The notes beneath the pieces were generated by a model that worked only from the letters and a program-made list of their open reading frames with translations, did not search any database and was not told the origin of the DNA. 64,000 bases of DNA from an uncultured Lachnospiraceae bacterium. GTDB lineage: Bacteria; Bacillota; Clostridia; Lachnospirales; Lachnospiraceae. Location of the stretch: assembly GCA_910578555.1 (NCBI GenBank), contig CAJTPS010000004.1, forward strand, positions 180,215 to 244,214, in the 5' to 3' direction. This document shows, piece by piece, positions 9,459 through 18,938 of the stretch. A program made the position numbers and the translations under genes. Every line of letters begins with the position of its first letter. Within the stretch, counting starts at the first letter, position 1.

Positions 9459-10216
9459 GTGTTATTTTTCCTTATCCTTCTCCAGAATAACAGCGGTCTG
9501 ATCACGTCTTTGATCTTACGCCACACAACTTTCCATGGATTCACGAATCTCGGGTACTGCCTGTTCCTGCCTCTCCATTTATGGAAGATAAACGGCTTCT
9601 CCACATCCATGATCTCCGGAATCATATGCTCGTGTCCAAAATACTTCGCGACCTCGATCGGCGCGAAGCGCATACCCGCATCCTCGATCACATTCTTATA
9701 TTTGCAGCACAGAAATGTGTCCTCGTTATAGTTGCCATCCTCCATCTTCTCCCATTTGAGCCCCGCCTGCGCCGGGAAATCCAGAAGTCTCTTGCTGCGG
9801 ATGGACACGCTGTTTCCTACGCGGCAGATCTGTCCTTTGGAATCGCGGTAGGCGTAATCATTTGCGGGCAGCGGCCACGGGGAACCGATATAGTCATACG
9901 CAAGAAATTCATCCCGCCAGCTTTCCGGATGCACCACGAAGCCGTCCGCATGGACAAGAAGCATGTAGTCCGTGTGAATATGCCTGCCGAGTTCATAGAC
10001 CATTTTATAATTAAATTTATCAATATTGTCCAGTCTGGAGGTATGGGAATACCGTATGGTCTTCGGCAGAGTAAGCGGCTTCCTGTGGGTAATTAAGACC
10101 ACATCGCCAAACTCGATCTGCCGCATACTGTATTCCATCGCTTTGATCGTCTCATATAGATCCACGCTGGTCATTGCCGCCAGCGTAACATTCGGCAATT
10201 TTAACTTCTCAACCAT
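9455..10216 (-). CDS. DUF5672 family glycosyltransferase-like protein
   Basis: 253 residues from an ATG placed 4-5 bases after GGAGGAAG; a longer frame to 10264 lacks a ribosome site. Matches the DUF5672 family common in sugar-polymer clusters. LLVHADGFVVHPESW near residue 90 is followed by YIGSPWP and then a VGNSVSIRSKRLL segment that takes the place of the family's VGNGGFSLRS. The GNGG-type loop is therefore altered here. Cytoplasmic, presumed nucleotide-sugar-dependent transferase. Function beyond the family assignment is inference from context between GT17-like and membrane-protein genes. Confidence 0.7.
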   Translation of the reverse strand: MVEKLKLPNVTLAAMTSVDLYETIKAMEYSMRQIEFGDVVLITHRKPLTLPKTIRYSHTSRLDNIDKFNYKMVYELGRHIHTDYMLLVHADGFVVHPESWRDEFLAYDYIGSPWPLPANDYAYRDSKGQICRVGNSVSIRSKRLLDFPAQAGLKWEKMEDGNYNEDTFLCCKYKNVIEDAGMRFAPIEVAKYFGHEHMIPEIMDVEKPFIFHKWRGRNRQYPRFVNPWKVVWRKIKDVIRPLLFWRRIRKNNT

Positions 10217-10314
10217 CTCTTCCTCCGCACGCCTGCCGCCTCCATCGTTACAGATACGGCACAACCGTCCTATATTCCGTTACAGCCAGGCCCGACGGTC
10301 CTACCGTAACTGTA

Positions 10315-11862
10315 TTACTGCTCCACTATCTTCACATAATTTTTATGATAATACTGCATAACCGCCAGATTCAGCCAGTTACCCGGGTCCTGTGACAGAT
10401 CGCTGCAGTCAAAAAGCGCGGGTTTCGCAGAATAGGGCGCAAGTTCCACATCCGGGATCGTCTCGTCCGTGTAGATGACATGCCGCTCCATCGCTTCCTC
10501 ATAGAACGTCTGCGCTTCGCCGTTTGTTACCGAGCGCAGCGCCGATATACTCGTATACGTATTCTTATCCGCAGTGCAGACTAATATCACGAAAACCAGC
10601 AGTACACAGACAGCCGTCAGCCTGCTGCCCGCCTTTTCCAGAAAATAACCGAACGCCGCACATTCTCTGTGGGCATAATACCCCAGCCAGTACGCCGTCA
10701 CCATAATCAGGCATAGATACCAGACCATTTGGATAATATTATTCACTCTGGAAAGCCCCGCCAGCCCGAGTGCATAAAGCGTGGGCGTAAACATTGCGGA
10801 CAGTACACAGAATGCGCCGACCGTCACCCACACGGGATGTGCGAATGTCCTTTCGGATTTTTTGACAAGTTTCCACAAAACCGGCAGAAGCAGCAGCCAG
10901 ATGACGATCACGAACGCCGGCGTCCACCTGATGATATAGACGACCGCATGATAAAACGACAGCAGAACCGACAGCAGCGCCGAATATCCTGTATCCGTAT
11001 CCAGTTCACTGCGAAGCGCGTTACCCGGCGCCAGTATATTAAACAGAAAGCCTGCGCTTCCCGTCACAAACGGAAGGCATACAGAAAGGAGTTTCTTCCT
11101 GTTCACCACGACTGCATACAACACCAGAAGCGCCATAACGACCTCTGCCTGCAGACCTGTCACCAGATTGCCTCCGCCCACAATCACACTCAGGATAACG
11201 GCAGCCGCGCACCAGCCCCGCGCAGACGCTTTTTTCTCCGACCACAGACTCATGGAAGCAGCCGTCAGCATATAAAACCATATGGACTGCATCAGAACAT
11301 AGTGCGTCGCGCCATTGTACCAGTAGATTCCTTCAAATGGTGCATCCATCACCTGATAAAACATGAAAAGCAGCACAAACATCACGAAACTGCCGCCGGC
11401 CTTCTCCACGCCCAGCCATCTGTGCAGAATATGTCTGCCCAGCACAAATACAGACGACGCCAGCATACCGATCATCAGAAGCGGTACCACATATCCGATC
11501 TCATAGTTGAAATTCATAGGGCAGAGCGCCATCAGAAAGCAGGAAATATAGGTGCCCTGCCATTCGCGGTAAAACTGCATATTCTGCTGCCATGCAGCCT
11601 GCACGGACGCCCCGAAGGACCCTGTCGCCATCCATACGTCATGCACGCGCCTGCCATAGTCATAGTCATCGACGCACATGACATTGTATCTGCCAAGCCA
11701 CAGAAGCGGAATGAGTGACACTGCAAACAGGATACCGGCATATACTGCCAGCCTCTTCACAGGAATAGCGTCAATGCGCACGAAAATTCTACTGCACATA
11801 CCCCGCAGTGACTCCGTAAGCCTGCCATATATGTTATTCTCCTTCTTATTTATACCGCTCAT
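10315..11862 (-). CDS. Large polytopic membrane protein, DUF6056-like, possible GT-C enzyme
   Basis: 515 residues with about 11-12 hydrophobic spans. After the first span comes VDDYDYGRRVHDVW and then REWQGTYISCFL, an acidic pair in the first outer loop as seen in the DUF6056/GtrII-like group and in GT-C glycosyltransferases that use polyprenyl-phosphate sugars. The C-terminal 70 residues form a soluble tail. It sits 8 bases after the divergent GT11 gene. The start codon lacks a strong ribosome site, so coupling to the upstream gene is likely. A polymerase role is the main alternative. Confidence 0.55.
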   Translation of the reverse strand: MSGINKKENNIYGRLTESLRGMCSRIFVRIDAIPVKRLAVYAGILFAVSLIPLLWLGRYNVMCVDDYDYGRRVHDVWMATGSFGASVQAAWQQNMQFYREWQGTYISCFLMALCPMNFNYEIGYVVPLLMIGMLASSVFVLGRHILHRWLGVEKAGGSFVMFVLLFMFYQVMDAPFEGIYWYNGATHYVLMQSIWFYMLTAASMSLWSEKKASARGWCAAAVILSVIVGGGNLVTGLQAEVVMALLVLYAVVVNRKKLLSVCLPFVTGSAGFLFNILAPGNALRSELDTDTGYSALLSVLLSFYHAVVYIIRWTPAFVIVIWLLLLPVLWKLVKKSERTFAHPVWVTVGAFCVLSAMFTPTLYALGLAGLSRVNNIIQMVWYLCLIMVTAYWLGYYAHRECAAFGYFLEKAGSRLTAVCVLLVFVILVCTADKNTYTSISALRSVTNGEAQTFYEEAMERHVIYTDETIPDVELAPYSAKPALFDCSDLSQDPGNWLNLAVMQYYHKNYVKIVEQ

Positions 11863-11870
11863 CCCGTTAT

Positions 11871-12926
11871 CTATCCTTTTGCATGACCTGCAGCTGCACC
11901 GGCAGCCAGCTTTCTACACCTTCGCTTTACCCCTCTCGCAATCTTACACACATACGCCTTTTTATAGACATACCACGCATGCAGCTCCATCATTTTGAGC
12001 CGCATTCCTTCCGGGCGCACGTTGACATTTCTGTACTTGGGAGATGTTTTCTTATACGCCGCCAGTTCTTCCTTACATTCCTGCGCGGTGAAAACCCTGC
12101 CCTTGCGGTCCATATAGTGCCAGCCGGCATAGATGTTCTGCTCCGAAGCCCAGTAACCGTCCGACACATTGTGCCTCGCCCAGTATTTCGGCGCCAGAAT
12201 ATATTGCACCGTTTCACTGGTAAATGCAGGAAAATAAGTGAACGAAGAATTGGATAACAGTAGATATTTTGCATTTTTCAAGACACTGTAATCCTTGGCG
12301 AGGTCGAAGTTATATGCCGGAATACCGGGAAGAAGCTTACCCGCCTCCTTCACGTCATTGGTAATAATCATAAACTCCATATCCGGATTGACTTTCTTCA
12401 TCTGCCTCATACCCATGATCCAGTACTTCTTACGCAGATACAGTTCCGGCGAGCCCATATAGTCACTGCACCGCAGGTGCATGATACACAGATTGTCCCT
12501 GCTGTACTCCTTGCAGTCATACTCCGGCTTGACGGCAAGCCACTTCTTAATCTCTTCTTTATGCTGTATAAAATATGCCTCCGCCTGCAGATTGCCGTAG
12601 ATCAACGTGTTATCCTCAATCTCAAACAGGCGCTCATCCGCGTCAGTCACGTAGACGCCGTGTGTCAGGTCATGCCTGGAATTGCCGGCAAAAAAACGGG
12701 TTTCCTTCTCATAAAACGTCTTCTCATAATCTTCCTTCTTAGAAGGCACGCCCATATCCAGATCCATGAAATACAGCCCGCAGTCGCTGTGCATATTGTT
12801 GGCGAAATGCTCCGGGTCCAGCACGCTGAAGCGGTATCCCCTGTCCTCGGCGATACATCTGGTCGTTACATAGAAAAACAGCTGGTTTCCAAGCCCGAAG
12901 CCTTCCTGCGTCTCAATTCCTAACAT
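11871..12926 (-). CDS. Divergent GT11-like fucosyltransferase
   Basis: 351 residues, cytoplasmic. Carries the three landmarks of the GT11 alpha-1,2-fucosyltransferase group in changed form: GFGLGNQLFFYV near residue 9 (usually GGLGNQMFQYA), IMHLRCSDYMG near 148 (usually HxRxGDY, here R-C-S-D) and LSNSSFTYFPA near 224 (usually NSSFSWW). The GDP-fucose binding arginine is kept. The acceptor or donor may differ from classical members. The ATG overlaps the end of the ABC exporter by 7 bases. The C-terminus is basic, which may hold it at the membrane. Confidence 0.65.
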   Translation of the reverse strand: MLGIETQEGFGLGNQLFFYVTTRCIAEDRGYRFSVLDPEHFANNMHSDCGLYFMDLDMGVPSKKEDYEKTFYEKETRFFAGNSRHDLTHGVYVTDADERLFEIEDNTLIYGNLQAEAYFIQHKEEIKKWLAVKPEYDCKEYSRDNLCIMHLRCSDYMGSPELYLRKKYWIMGMRQMKKVNPDMEFMIITNDVKEAGKLLPGIPAYNFDLAKDYSVLKNAKYLLLSNSSFTYFPAFTSETVQYILAPKYWARHNVSDGYWASEQNIYAGWHYMDRKGRVFTAQECKEELAAYKKTSPKYRNVNVRPEGMRLKMMELHAWYVYKKAYVCKIARGVKRRCRKLAAGAAAGHAKG

Positions 12927-14740
12927 GATAATGTCGTCTCCATAATCTTCTCGTCCTCCACCTTATAGATGACGTCGCATTTGGCAATCGTATTGAGCCT
13001 GTGTGCGATAATCACCATCGTTTTTCTGCCGTGGAAGCTGTTAATTGCATCCATAACCGCCTTCTCCGTATCCGTATCAAGCGCGGAAGTCGCCTCGTCA
13101 AACACAAGAATCTCCGGATTGTGATAGAGCGCCCTCGCAATGCCGAGACGCTGTCGCTGTCCGCCGGATATCCTGACACCCCTGTCACCTATGGTCGTAT
13201 CCAGTCCCTCCGGAAGCTCCTCTACAAATTCCTTAAGCTGTGCCTCTTCCAGCACTTCCCATATGCGCTTATCATCTATCCTGTCCGCATCGATGCCAAA
13301 AGCGATATTGTCGCGGATGGACTCATCAATCAGATAAATGGACTGCGGAATATAACCGATCTTTGCAAGCCAGGAAGGATAGTTATCGAATATATTGACG
13401 CCGTCGCAGGTGATCTCCCCCGCCTGCACGTGTAATAATCCCAGCAGGATGTCCACGATCGTCGATTTACCCGCGCCGGAAGGTCCCATGATCCCCACAG
13501 ACTGTCCTTTCTTCACTTCCATATGCGCGTCCGTGAAGATATTCTTGTCCGTATTCGGATAGGCATAGGTGATATGATCCAGTACGATCTTATCCTGCAG
13601 CGCAAGCGCCGGAAGCTGCTGCCGTCTTTCACCGGTAAGTCCTGTCACACTGCCGTTCACGTCCTTCTTCATATTCTCATTCAGATTCTCATACAGATAA
13701 TCCAGGCAGGGCTGCGTGTACGCGATCTCCGACAGATACGTGTTAATGCGGTTGATGCCGGGCAGCATACGAATCGCCGCCATGGCAAATGCCGTCAACT
13801 GGGGAACCAGTACGTTCATATCTCCGCCCCGCAGCATATAGATCAGAATAAAGAGAAACATGGACGCCATGAAGACCGTTTCGATCAGCAGCCGCGGCAG
13901 ATTATTAAACACCGCGTAGTTCCTCGCCACGTTCGCGCCGATGGCGCCGCTTTCATAATAATTACGCACGAAAAATTCTTCCCTGTGCAGCACCTTCACG
14001 TCTTTTAATCCATAAATGGACTGTATCCGCCACTTGGCAATACGGGACTGTATCGCCTGATTTCTGTGTCCGATCCTGTTTAGCCTCGGTTTCAGCTGCT
14101 TTGTGATAAGCAGCGTCATCCCTAAGAAAATCACCACGACAAACAGGCACAACACCGGGCTCGCCACCACCAGTACGATACATAGAGAAACCGCAACCAC
14201 GATCTCCGTAATCATCTGTATCATCACAAGGATCAGTTGAAACGCATTCGGTATATCACTGTCTGTAAGGCGGAATACCGTCGGTATATCCGCGCCCAGA
14301 TAATCTTCATAAGGGCGGTTTAAGAACTCCCGCATCACACGGCTGATCATGCGGTTACGGTTTCTGGTCACAAAAGTGTTCTGTACATATGTCAGGAACA
14401 ACAGATATGCATTTTTCAGGACATACAGCACGATCAGCGCAACCAGCATATAGGTCAGAAGCTGCCCGCTGGTCTCTATATGCAGAATCCGGGCAACTCT
14501 GCCCACCAATGCATTATCCATTATGGCATCCGGATTCATGAAAGCACTCACCACCGGCAGAAGCAGCGACACGCCCAGCGTTTCCAGCAGACCGCCGATC
14601 AGAATCAGCACACCCAGACCGACCAGCTGCCGCTTCTGCTTTGCGTCAAACAGATAGCCGACCTTCTGAAGCAGCGTAACCTTCCTGTCCATATGATTTC
14701 TTTCCGTATTATTATCTTCTACTTTTTCCTGTTTACTCAT
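12920..14740 (-). CDS. PglK-like ABC exporter/flippase for lipid-linked oligosaccharide
   Basis: 606 residues fusing a six-helix transmembrane domain (to about 340) and an ATPase. Walker A PSGAGKST, signature ISGGQRQR, Walker B ILVFDEATSALD and the switch IIAHR are all intact. The N-terminal helix LLETLGVSLLLPVVSAF and overall pattern match Campylobacter PglK-type flippases, which move undecaprenyl-diphosphate glycans outward. Start overlaps the GT11 stop as ATGA. An internal ATG at 14692 (before DRKVTLLQ) is the alternative start. A close paralog lies at the head of the locus, and no Wzx flippase is present, so these are the likely export step. Confidence 0.85.
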   Translation of the reverse strand: MSKQEKVEDNNTERNHMDRKVTLLQKVGYLFDAKQKRQLVGLGVLILIGGLLETLGVSLLLPVVSAFMNPDAIMDNALVGRVARILHIETSGQLLTYMLVALIVLYVLKNAYLLFLTYVQNTFVTRNRNRMISRVMREFLNRPYEDYLGADIPTVFRLTDSDIPNAFQLILVMIQMITEIVVAVSLCIVLVVASPVLCLFVVVIFLGMTLLITKQLKPRLNRIGHRNQAIQSRIAKWRIQSIYGLKDVKVLHREEFFVRNYYESGAIGANVARNYAVFNNLPRLLIETVFMASMFLFILIYMLRGGDMNVLVPQLTAFAMAAIRMLPGINRINTYLSEIAYTQPCLDYLYENLNENMKKDVNGSVTGLTGERRQQLPALALQDKIVLDHITYAYPNTDKNIFTDAHMEVKKGQSVGIMGPSGAGKSTIVDILLGLLHVQAGEITCDGVNIFDNYPSWLAKIGYIPQSIYLIDESIRDNIAFGIDADRIDDKRIWEVLEEAQLKEFVEELPEGLDTTIGDRGVRISGGQRQRLGIARALYHNPEILVFDEATSALDTDTEKAVMDAINSFHGRKTMVIIAHRLNTIAKCDVIYKVEDEKIMETTLSC

Positions 14741-15807
14741 CTACGATTGTTTCCTCTGTCTCCGTTATCATCGCGCTCTGCAGACATGATCTTCTGCATA
14801 TCTTCTCTATAGAAATCGCTGCAGTCCCATCCGTTCAGCCACCGGTCCGGCGCATACACCGTCTTATGCGGATCATCATCCAGATAGGAAGCCCACCAGC
14901 TGAAGCTGCTGTTGGCAAGTATGTGATGTCTGCACCTGCTCATCAGGACAAATTCCTGATAGTCGCTCTGTCCGCCAAGGTCGATCAGTTCCATGTCCGT
15001 GTTCTCCAAAAACCCGCCTGTACTCTCACCGTCGCCCGCCTTACATAAATCTGCTTCCTGCGCAGCGTACTTTCCATACGCAATCTGCTGCGCCGCCCAC
15101 TGTTTGTCATTGGTGAACAGATAGAATCTGCTGTGGGGATGTTCTTTCTTCATCTGCTCCATTGCTTTCCTGTAATACGCCGCCGTGCAGATACCGCCGA
15201 AAAGTTCCTGGTTCTCCGGCAGAAGATAATCACCGCCGCGGATATGCACGCTGACGGACTCCTCTGACGTAATCTGCGCGAGATACTTCTCAAATAATGA
15301 CTCTGTCTGTTTCGCTCCGGACGGTTCCTTCCGTTCCGGTTCTCCGCCGTCTGCTGTCGCGCAGCCGCACCCGTTTCTACACTCATGCGTTCTTATATAC
15401 CGTAACAGCCTCTCTACATCATAAGCCTCCCGGACCTCCGCAGATACGCCGCTGAAATACTTCTCCGTCTGCCAGTATCCTTCCAGGTAAATATCGTCCC
15501 AGGACAGAATCTCCGGTTTATACCGCTTGTCCGCCTCGAAATAAGCCTTCTTGTTCCTGCCGCGCAGCTTCCTTCTGATCCTGTCACGTATCCGGAGCGA
15601 TGCATCCAGCATACATTCCAGTTCTTCCGCCGTGGCTGTCTCATAAGTGATCCCGAAAGGCGCAAGCGCCGGCGTGCGCTGTAGGTCATGCTCGAATCCG
15701 GTTCTGTCGTCCATCTTCACATCTTTACCCAGGCTCTTCAGTTGTAGATACAGGGCGTACTGGAACATCTGGTTGCCCAGCCCGCCCGCAAGCTGTATGA
15801 TTATCAT
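14737..15807 (-). CDS. GT11 alpha-1,2-fucosyltransferase-type enzyme
   Basis: 356 residues with textbook GT11 motifs: GGLGNQMFQYALY at residue 8, VHIRGGDYLL near 190 and ANSSFSWWASYL near 300. Known members add fucose from GDP-fucose to galactose, GalNAc or similar acceptors in O-antigens and capsules. A charged, variable insertion lies near residues 145-170, before the HIRGGDY motif. Cytoplasmic. Stop codon overlaps the start of the ABC exporter. No GDP-fucose synthesis genes (gmd, fcl) are visible in the window, so the donor must come from elsewhere. Confidence 0.85.
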   Translation of the reverse strand: MIIIQLAGGLGNQMFQYALYLQLKSLGKDVKMDDRTGFEHDLQRTPALAPFGITYETATAEELECMLDASLRIRDRIRRKLRGRNKKAYFEADKRYKPEILSWDDIYLEGYWQTEKYFSGVSAEVREAYDVERLLRYIRTHECRNGCGCATADGGEPERKEPSGAKQTESLFEKYLAQITSEESVSVHIRGGDYLLPENQELFGGICTAAYYRKAMEQMKKEHPHSRFYLFTNDKQWAAQQIAYGKYAAQEADLCKAGDGESTGGFLENTDMELIDLGGQSDYQEFVLMSRCRHHILANSSFSWWASYLDDDPHKTVYAPDRWLNGWDCSDFYREDMQKIMSAERDDNGDRGNNRR

Positions 15808-15861
15808 TTCGCCTTACTGTCTCACCCTTTCAGCCATGGTCTGCTCCCTGATTTCACCGGT

Positions 15862-16953
15862 TCAGCCGCGCTTTTTCATATGATTAAGGCATCGCTTAGC
15901 CGCTACTTTAAGCGGGATCACCACCTGTTCTTCCCACCGTATTCTGCGCCTGTAGCGCGCCGGAGACTTTAAGAACAGCTTCATCTTCTCATAATCCCGC
16001 GGGTCCGCAACCGGACAGTGATATGCACGCGCATAATGTTCCCTGTTATCCCGGATCACCTGCGTGATCTGCTCTAAATACTGTTCTTTTCCGGAAGCAT
16101 TCGACTTTTGCAGGCGGTCATAGAAGAGCAGCAGTCTTTTATAAAAAAAATAATCATGAATGTCTGCAAGATCCTCTCTCCCCAGCTCCTTAAGAAACTT
16201 CGTCTTCTCATAATAAGCAGGAATCTGATCCGTAAAAGTACGAGGATTAATCTGCGTATTCATGATGCTTCCCTCTCTGTCTATTATATAGTTATAATAA
16301 GCAGTGTCAAGGTAAACACAGCGCTTTGCATGGGCGAGCGCCATCGTTGCGAACATGATATCCTCATACCATTTTCCCTCCGGAAAAGCAATACCGGTCA
16401 GAAGCTGCCGTCTGTACAGCTTATTCCACGCGGCGTTCTGGATAACATATTCCTTCGTCTCCTGCACATAATACTGTAATGCTTCCTGTTCCTCAAACAC
16501 GACCGCCCTGTCAACGGACCCGTCTTCGGTATGCGTCTTATGCACCTGCCGGTAGCGGCAGACCGCAAGGTCTGCATCCTGCTCCCGCATGGCGCCGAGC
16601 ATCTTCTCGTACATATCAGGATCGATCCAGTCGTCTCCGTCCACGAAGCCGATATAACTGCCCCGCGCCGCAGCAATCCCGACGTTTCTCGCATCGGCGG
16701 GTCCTCCGTTCTTCTTATGAATCACCCGTATCCTCGCATCCTGCGCGGCAAGCCGGTCGCAAATCACCCCCGTGGCGTCTGTGGAACCGTCGTCCACCAC
16801 GATGATTTCCAGATTGCCGTAGGTCTGACTGCGGACAGAATCTATCCCCCGCTTAATATATTCTTCTATATTATAGGCCGCTATAATAACCGAGATCAGT
16901 ACTGTCTGATTCCTTATGCTGATGGATGGATGGAAGTGTTCTATTATTCTCAT
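15862..16953 (-). CDS. GT2 family glycosyltransferase
   Basis: 363 residues from the ATG that follows GAAAGG by 7 bases; a GTG one codon earlier is possible. Classic inverting GT-A fold: ISVIIAAYNIEEYIKR, VVDDGSTDAT, NGGPADARNVG and the metal-binding VDGDDWID near residue 115, then the catalytic-base region KWYEDIMFA near 220. The rest is a helical C-terminal domain ending in a basic segment that could contact the membrane. Similar to EpsJ/WcaA-like enzymes acting on lipid-linked intermediates. Donor and acceptor are unknown. Confidence 0.85.
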   Translation of the reverse strand: MRIIEHFHPSISIRNQTVLISVIIAAYNIEEYIKRGIDSVRSQTYGNLEIIVVDDGSTDATGVICDRLAAQDARIRVIHKKNGGPADARNVGIAAARGSYIGFVDGDDWIDPDMYEKMLGAMREQDADLAVCRYRQVHKTHTEDGSVDRAVVFEEQEALQYYVQETKEYVIQNAAWNKLYRRQLLTGIAFPEGKWYEDIMFATMALAHAKRCVYLDTAYYNYIIDREGSIMNTQINPRTFTDQIPAYYEKTKFLKELGREDLADIHDYFFYKRLLLFYDRLQKSNASGKEQYLEQITQVIRDNREHYARAYHCPVADPRDYEKMKLFLKSPARYRRRIRWEEQVVIPLKVAAKRCLNHMKKRG

Positions 16954-17013
16954 CACATGGCCTTTCTTCGAGTCTGTATTTGTTTTATTAACTCATCATT
17001 TAACATTTCATAT

Positions 17014-17023
17014 GTTATATAAC
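17014..17023. repeat. GTTATATAAC palindrome downstream of asnB
   Basis: Perfect 10-base palindrome 8 bases past the stop codon of the asnB paralog ending at 17031, in an AT-rich spacer. The same palindrome occurs 10 bases past the stop of the other asnB gene (21392-21401). There is no T tract, so it is not a standard terminator. Confidence 0.5.
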
Positions 17024-17030
17024 ACCATTT

Positions 17031-18920
17031 TCATAAATAACACGTGTGCATCCACTCCTGAAACATCAGCACATACCATATCTGCACGCGCCAGACATCC
17101 CTCTCGATATAGTCATTCCACAGTCTGTGCACCACGTCCGCGTCCAGTATTCCCTGCTCTTCCAGCGTCTTTCTGTCGATCAGACTCTCCGCCCACTCCC
17201 GCAGTCCTGGTTCCTTCAGCCATTTATGCAGCGGAATGCTGAATCCTTTCTTCGGACGTTCCATCAGTTCACGGGGCACATACCGGTAAAGTATATCCCG
17301 CAGGATCTTCTTGGTCACGCCGTCCTGCTTCCGGCAGGACAGCGGAAGCGTCCATGCGAACTCCACCACATCCCGATCCAGCATAGGAACCCTTGTCTCC
17401 AGCGAGACCGCCATAGCGGTGCGGTCCACCTTGCACAGGATATCGTCCGGGTGATACATCAGCAGATCCATCAGCATCAGATTATGCTGCGGTTCCTTCA
17501 GGAGCCCTGCCGGGTAGGCGTCCATGACCGTATCACATCCCCCTGCCTGCAATAACGCCTGTGGTTGTACCAGCCGGAAACCTTCTCCAATCTCGGACTG
17601 CAGATACATATCCTCGATGCTGCGTGCGCCCAGGAGTCTTGCCCTGACCGCCGTGCCGCCGTGACCGCACGCACTTGCAGCGCCCAGAAGCACGCTTGCC
17701 GGCTTGCGCAGCCCGTAAGGAATCTTCGCCGTCTTCCGCCAGATCCTGTCGATGGAAGTATAGGTATTATACCCGCAGAATAGTTCGTCACCGCCGTCAC
17801 CGCTCAAGGACACCGTCACGTGTTCTCTCGTCATCTTACTGACCAGATAGGTGGGTATCTGCGACGAATCCGCAAAAGGTTCCCCGAACATCTGCGCCAG
17901 CTGCGGAATCACACTGCGGGCATCCTCCTCCGTAATATACAGTTCCGTATGCTCCGTTCCCAGATGCGCCGCAATCTGTGCCGCAGTATCCGCCTCATTG
18001 AACGCTGCATCCCACATGCCGATCGTAAAGCTCCTCACCTTCCGCTCACTTATCGACTGCATAAGAGATACCACCGTGCTGCTGTCAATGCCTGCAGACA
18101 GGAAAGCGCCCACCGGCACGTCCGCCATCATCTGTCCGCGGATGGATTCTTTCAACAACCGTTCCAGTTCTTCCGCCGCTTCCGTTTCACTTCCCTTGAA
18201 AAGATGCGACTGCCCGTAAATCGCCGCCTCCCGCATGGACCAGTAGGTTTTGATGTCGTATTTATGAAATGGAATCTTAATTTCCATGTATTTCCCGGGT
18301 TCTAATTTATAGATGTTCTGATAAACAGAATGCGGCGCCGGAATATATCCGTATCGAAAATATTGTCCCAGAATCCCCGTATTCACAGGATTATCGAAAC
18401 CGTCAAGGGCCGCAACAGCATTCAGATCGGAAGCAAATACAAATTTGTCCCCCTGAACGAATCCATAGTACAGCGGCTTCTCCCCCACCCTGTCACGGGC
18501 AATGAATAACGCGTGTTCTTTTTTGTCATATACAGCGATGGCAAACATGCCCTTCGCCATACGGAGCGTCTCCTCCAGGCCGTATACCGCAACCGCTTCC
18601 AGCAGAACCTCCGTGTCTGATGTGCCTCTGAATCCGTTCACCTTCTTCTCCTGCAGCAGTCTGTCGCGTATCGCGTTATGATTATAGATTTCTCCGTTAT
18701 ATGCCATAGCATAACGCCCGTCATGTGATTCCATCGGCTGCGCGCCGGAAGGAGTCAGATCCACAATAGCAAGTCTTCTGTGACCCAGAACCACCGTCTG
18801 ATCTTCTGAAGCCCAGATCCCGGACGCGTCCGGTCCTCTGTGGTGCATCTTTTCGTTCATCCGCTCTATATTCCGCTGCCAGTTGTTACCCCAGTTACAT
18901 AATCCGGCAATTCCACACAT
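17031..18920 (-). CDS. asnB: AsnB-type glutamine-hydrolysing amidotransferase (paralog 1)
   Basis: 629 residues. An N-terminal class II glutamine amidotransferase domain begins MCGIAGLC with catalytic Cys2, and has HRRLAIVDLTPSGAQPM and YNGEIYN. The C-terminal ATP-pyrophosphatase domain carries the SAGIDSS loop near 265 (usually SGGLDSS) and LSGDGGDELFCGYN near 370. Housekeeping AsnB makes asparagine; many glycan loci carry paralogs that amidate uronic acids (for example WbpS-type genes). With a uronic-acid pathway in this locus and a second paralog 2.5 kb upstream, sugar uronamide formation is the favoured inference. Ribosome site AAAGGA lies 8-9 bases before ATG. Confidence 0.85.
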   Translation of the reverse strand: MCGIAGLCNWGNNWQRNIERMNEKMHHRGPDASGIWASEDQTVVLGHRRLAIVDLTPSGAQPMESHDGRYAMAYNGEIYNHNAIRDRLLQEKKVNGFRGTSDTEVLLEAVAVYGLEETLRMAKGMFAIAVYDKKEHALFIARDRVGEKPLYYGFVQGDKFVFASDLNAVAALDGFDNPVNTGILGQYFRYGYIPAPHSVYQNIYKLEPGKYMEIKIPFHKYDIKTYWSMREAAIYGQSHLFKGSETEAAEELERLLKESIRGQMMADVPVGAFLSAGIDSSTVVSLMQSISERKVRSFTIGMWDAAFNEADTAAQIAAHLGTEHTELYITEEDARSVIPQLAQMFGEPFADSSQIPTYLVSKMTREHVTVSLSGDGGDELFCGYNTYTSIDRIWRKTAKIPYGLRKPASVLLGAASACGHGGTAVRARLLGARSIEDMYLQSEIGEGFRLVQPQALLQAGGCDTVMDAYPAGLLKEPQHNLMLMDLLMYHPDDILCKVDRTAMAVSLETRVPMLDRDVVEFAWTLPLSCRKQDGVTKKILRDILYRYVPRELMERPKKGFSIPLHKWLKEPGLREWAESLIDRKTLEEQGILDADVVHRLWNDYIERDVWRVQIWYVLMFQEWMHTCYL

Positions 18921-18938
18921 GTTTCTGTTCCTTTCACG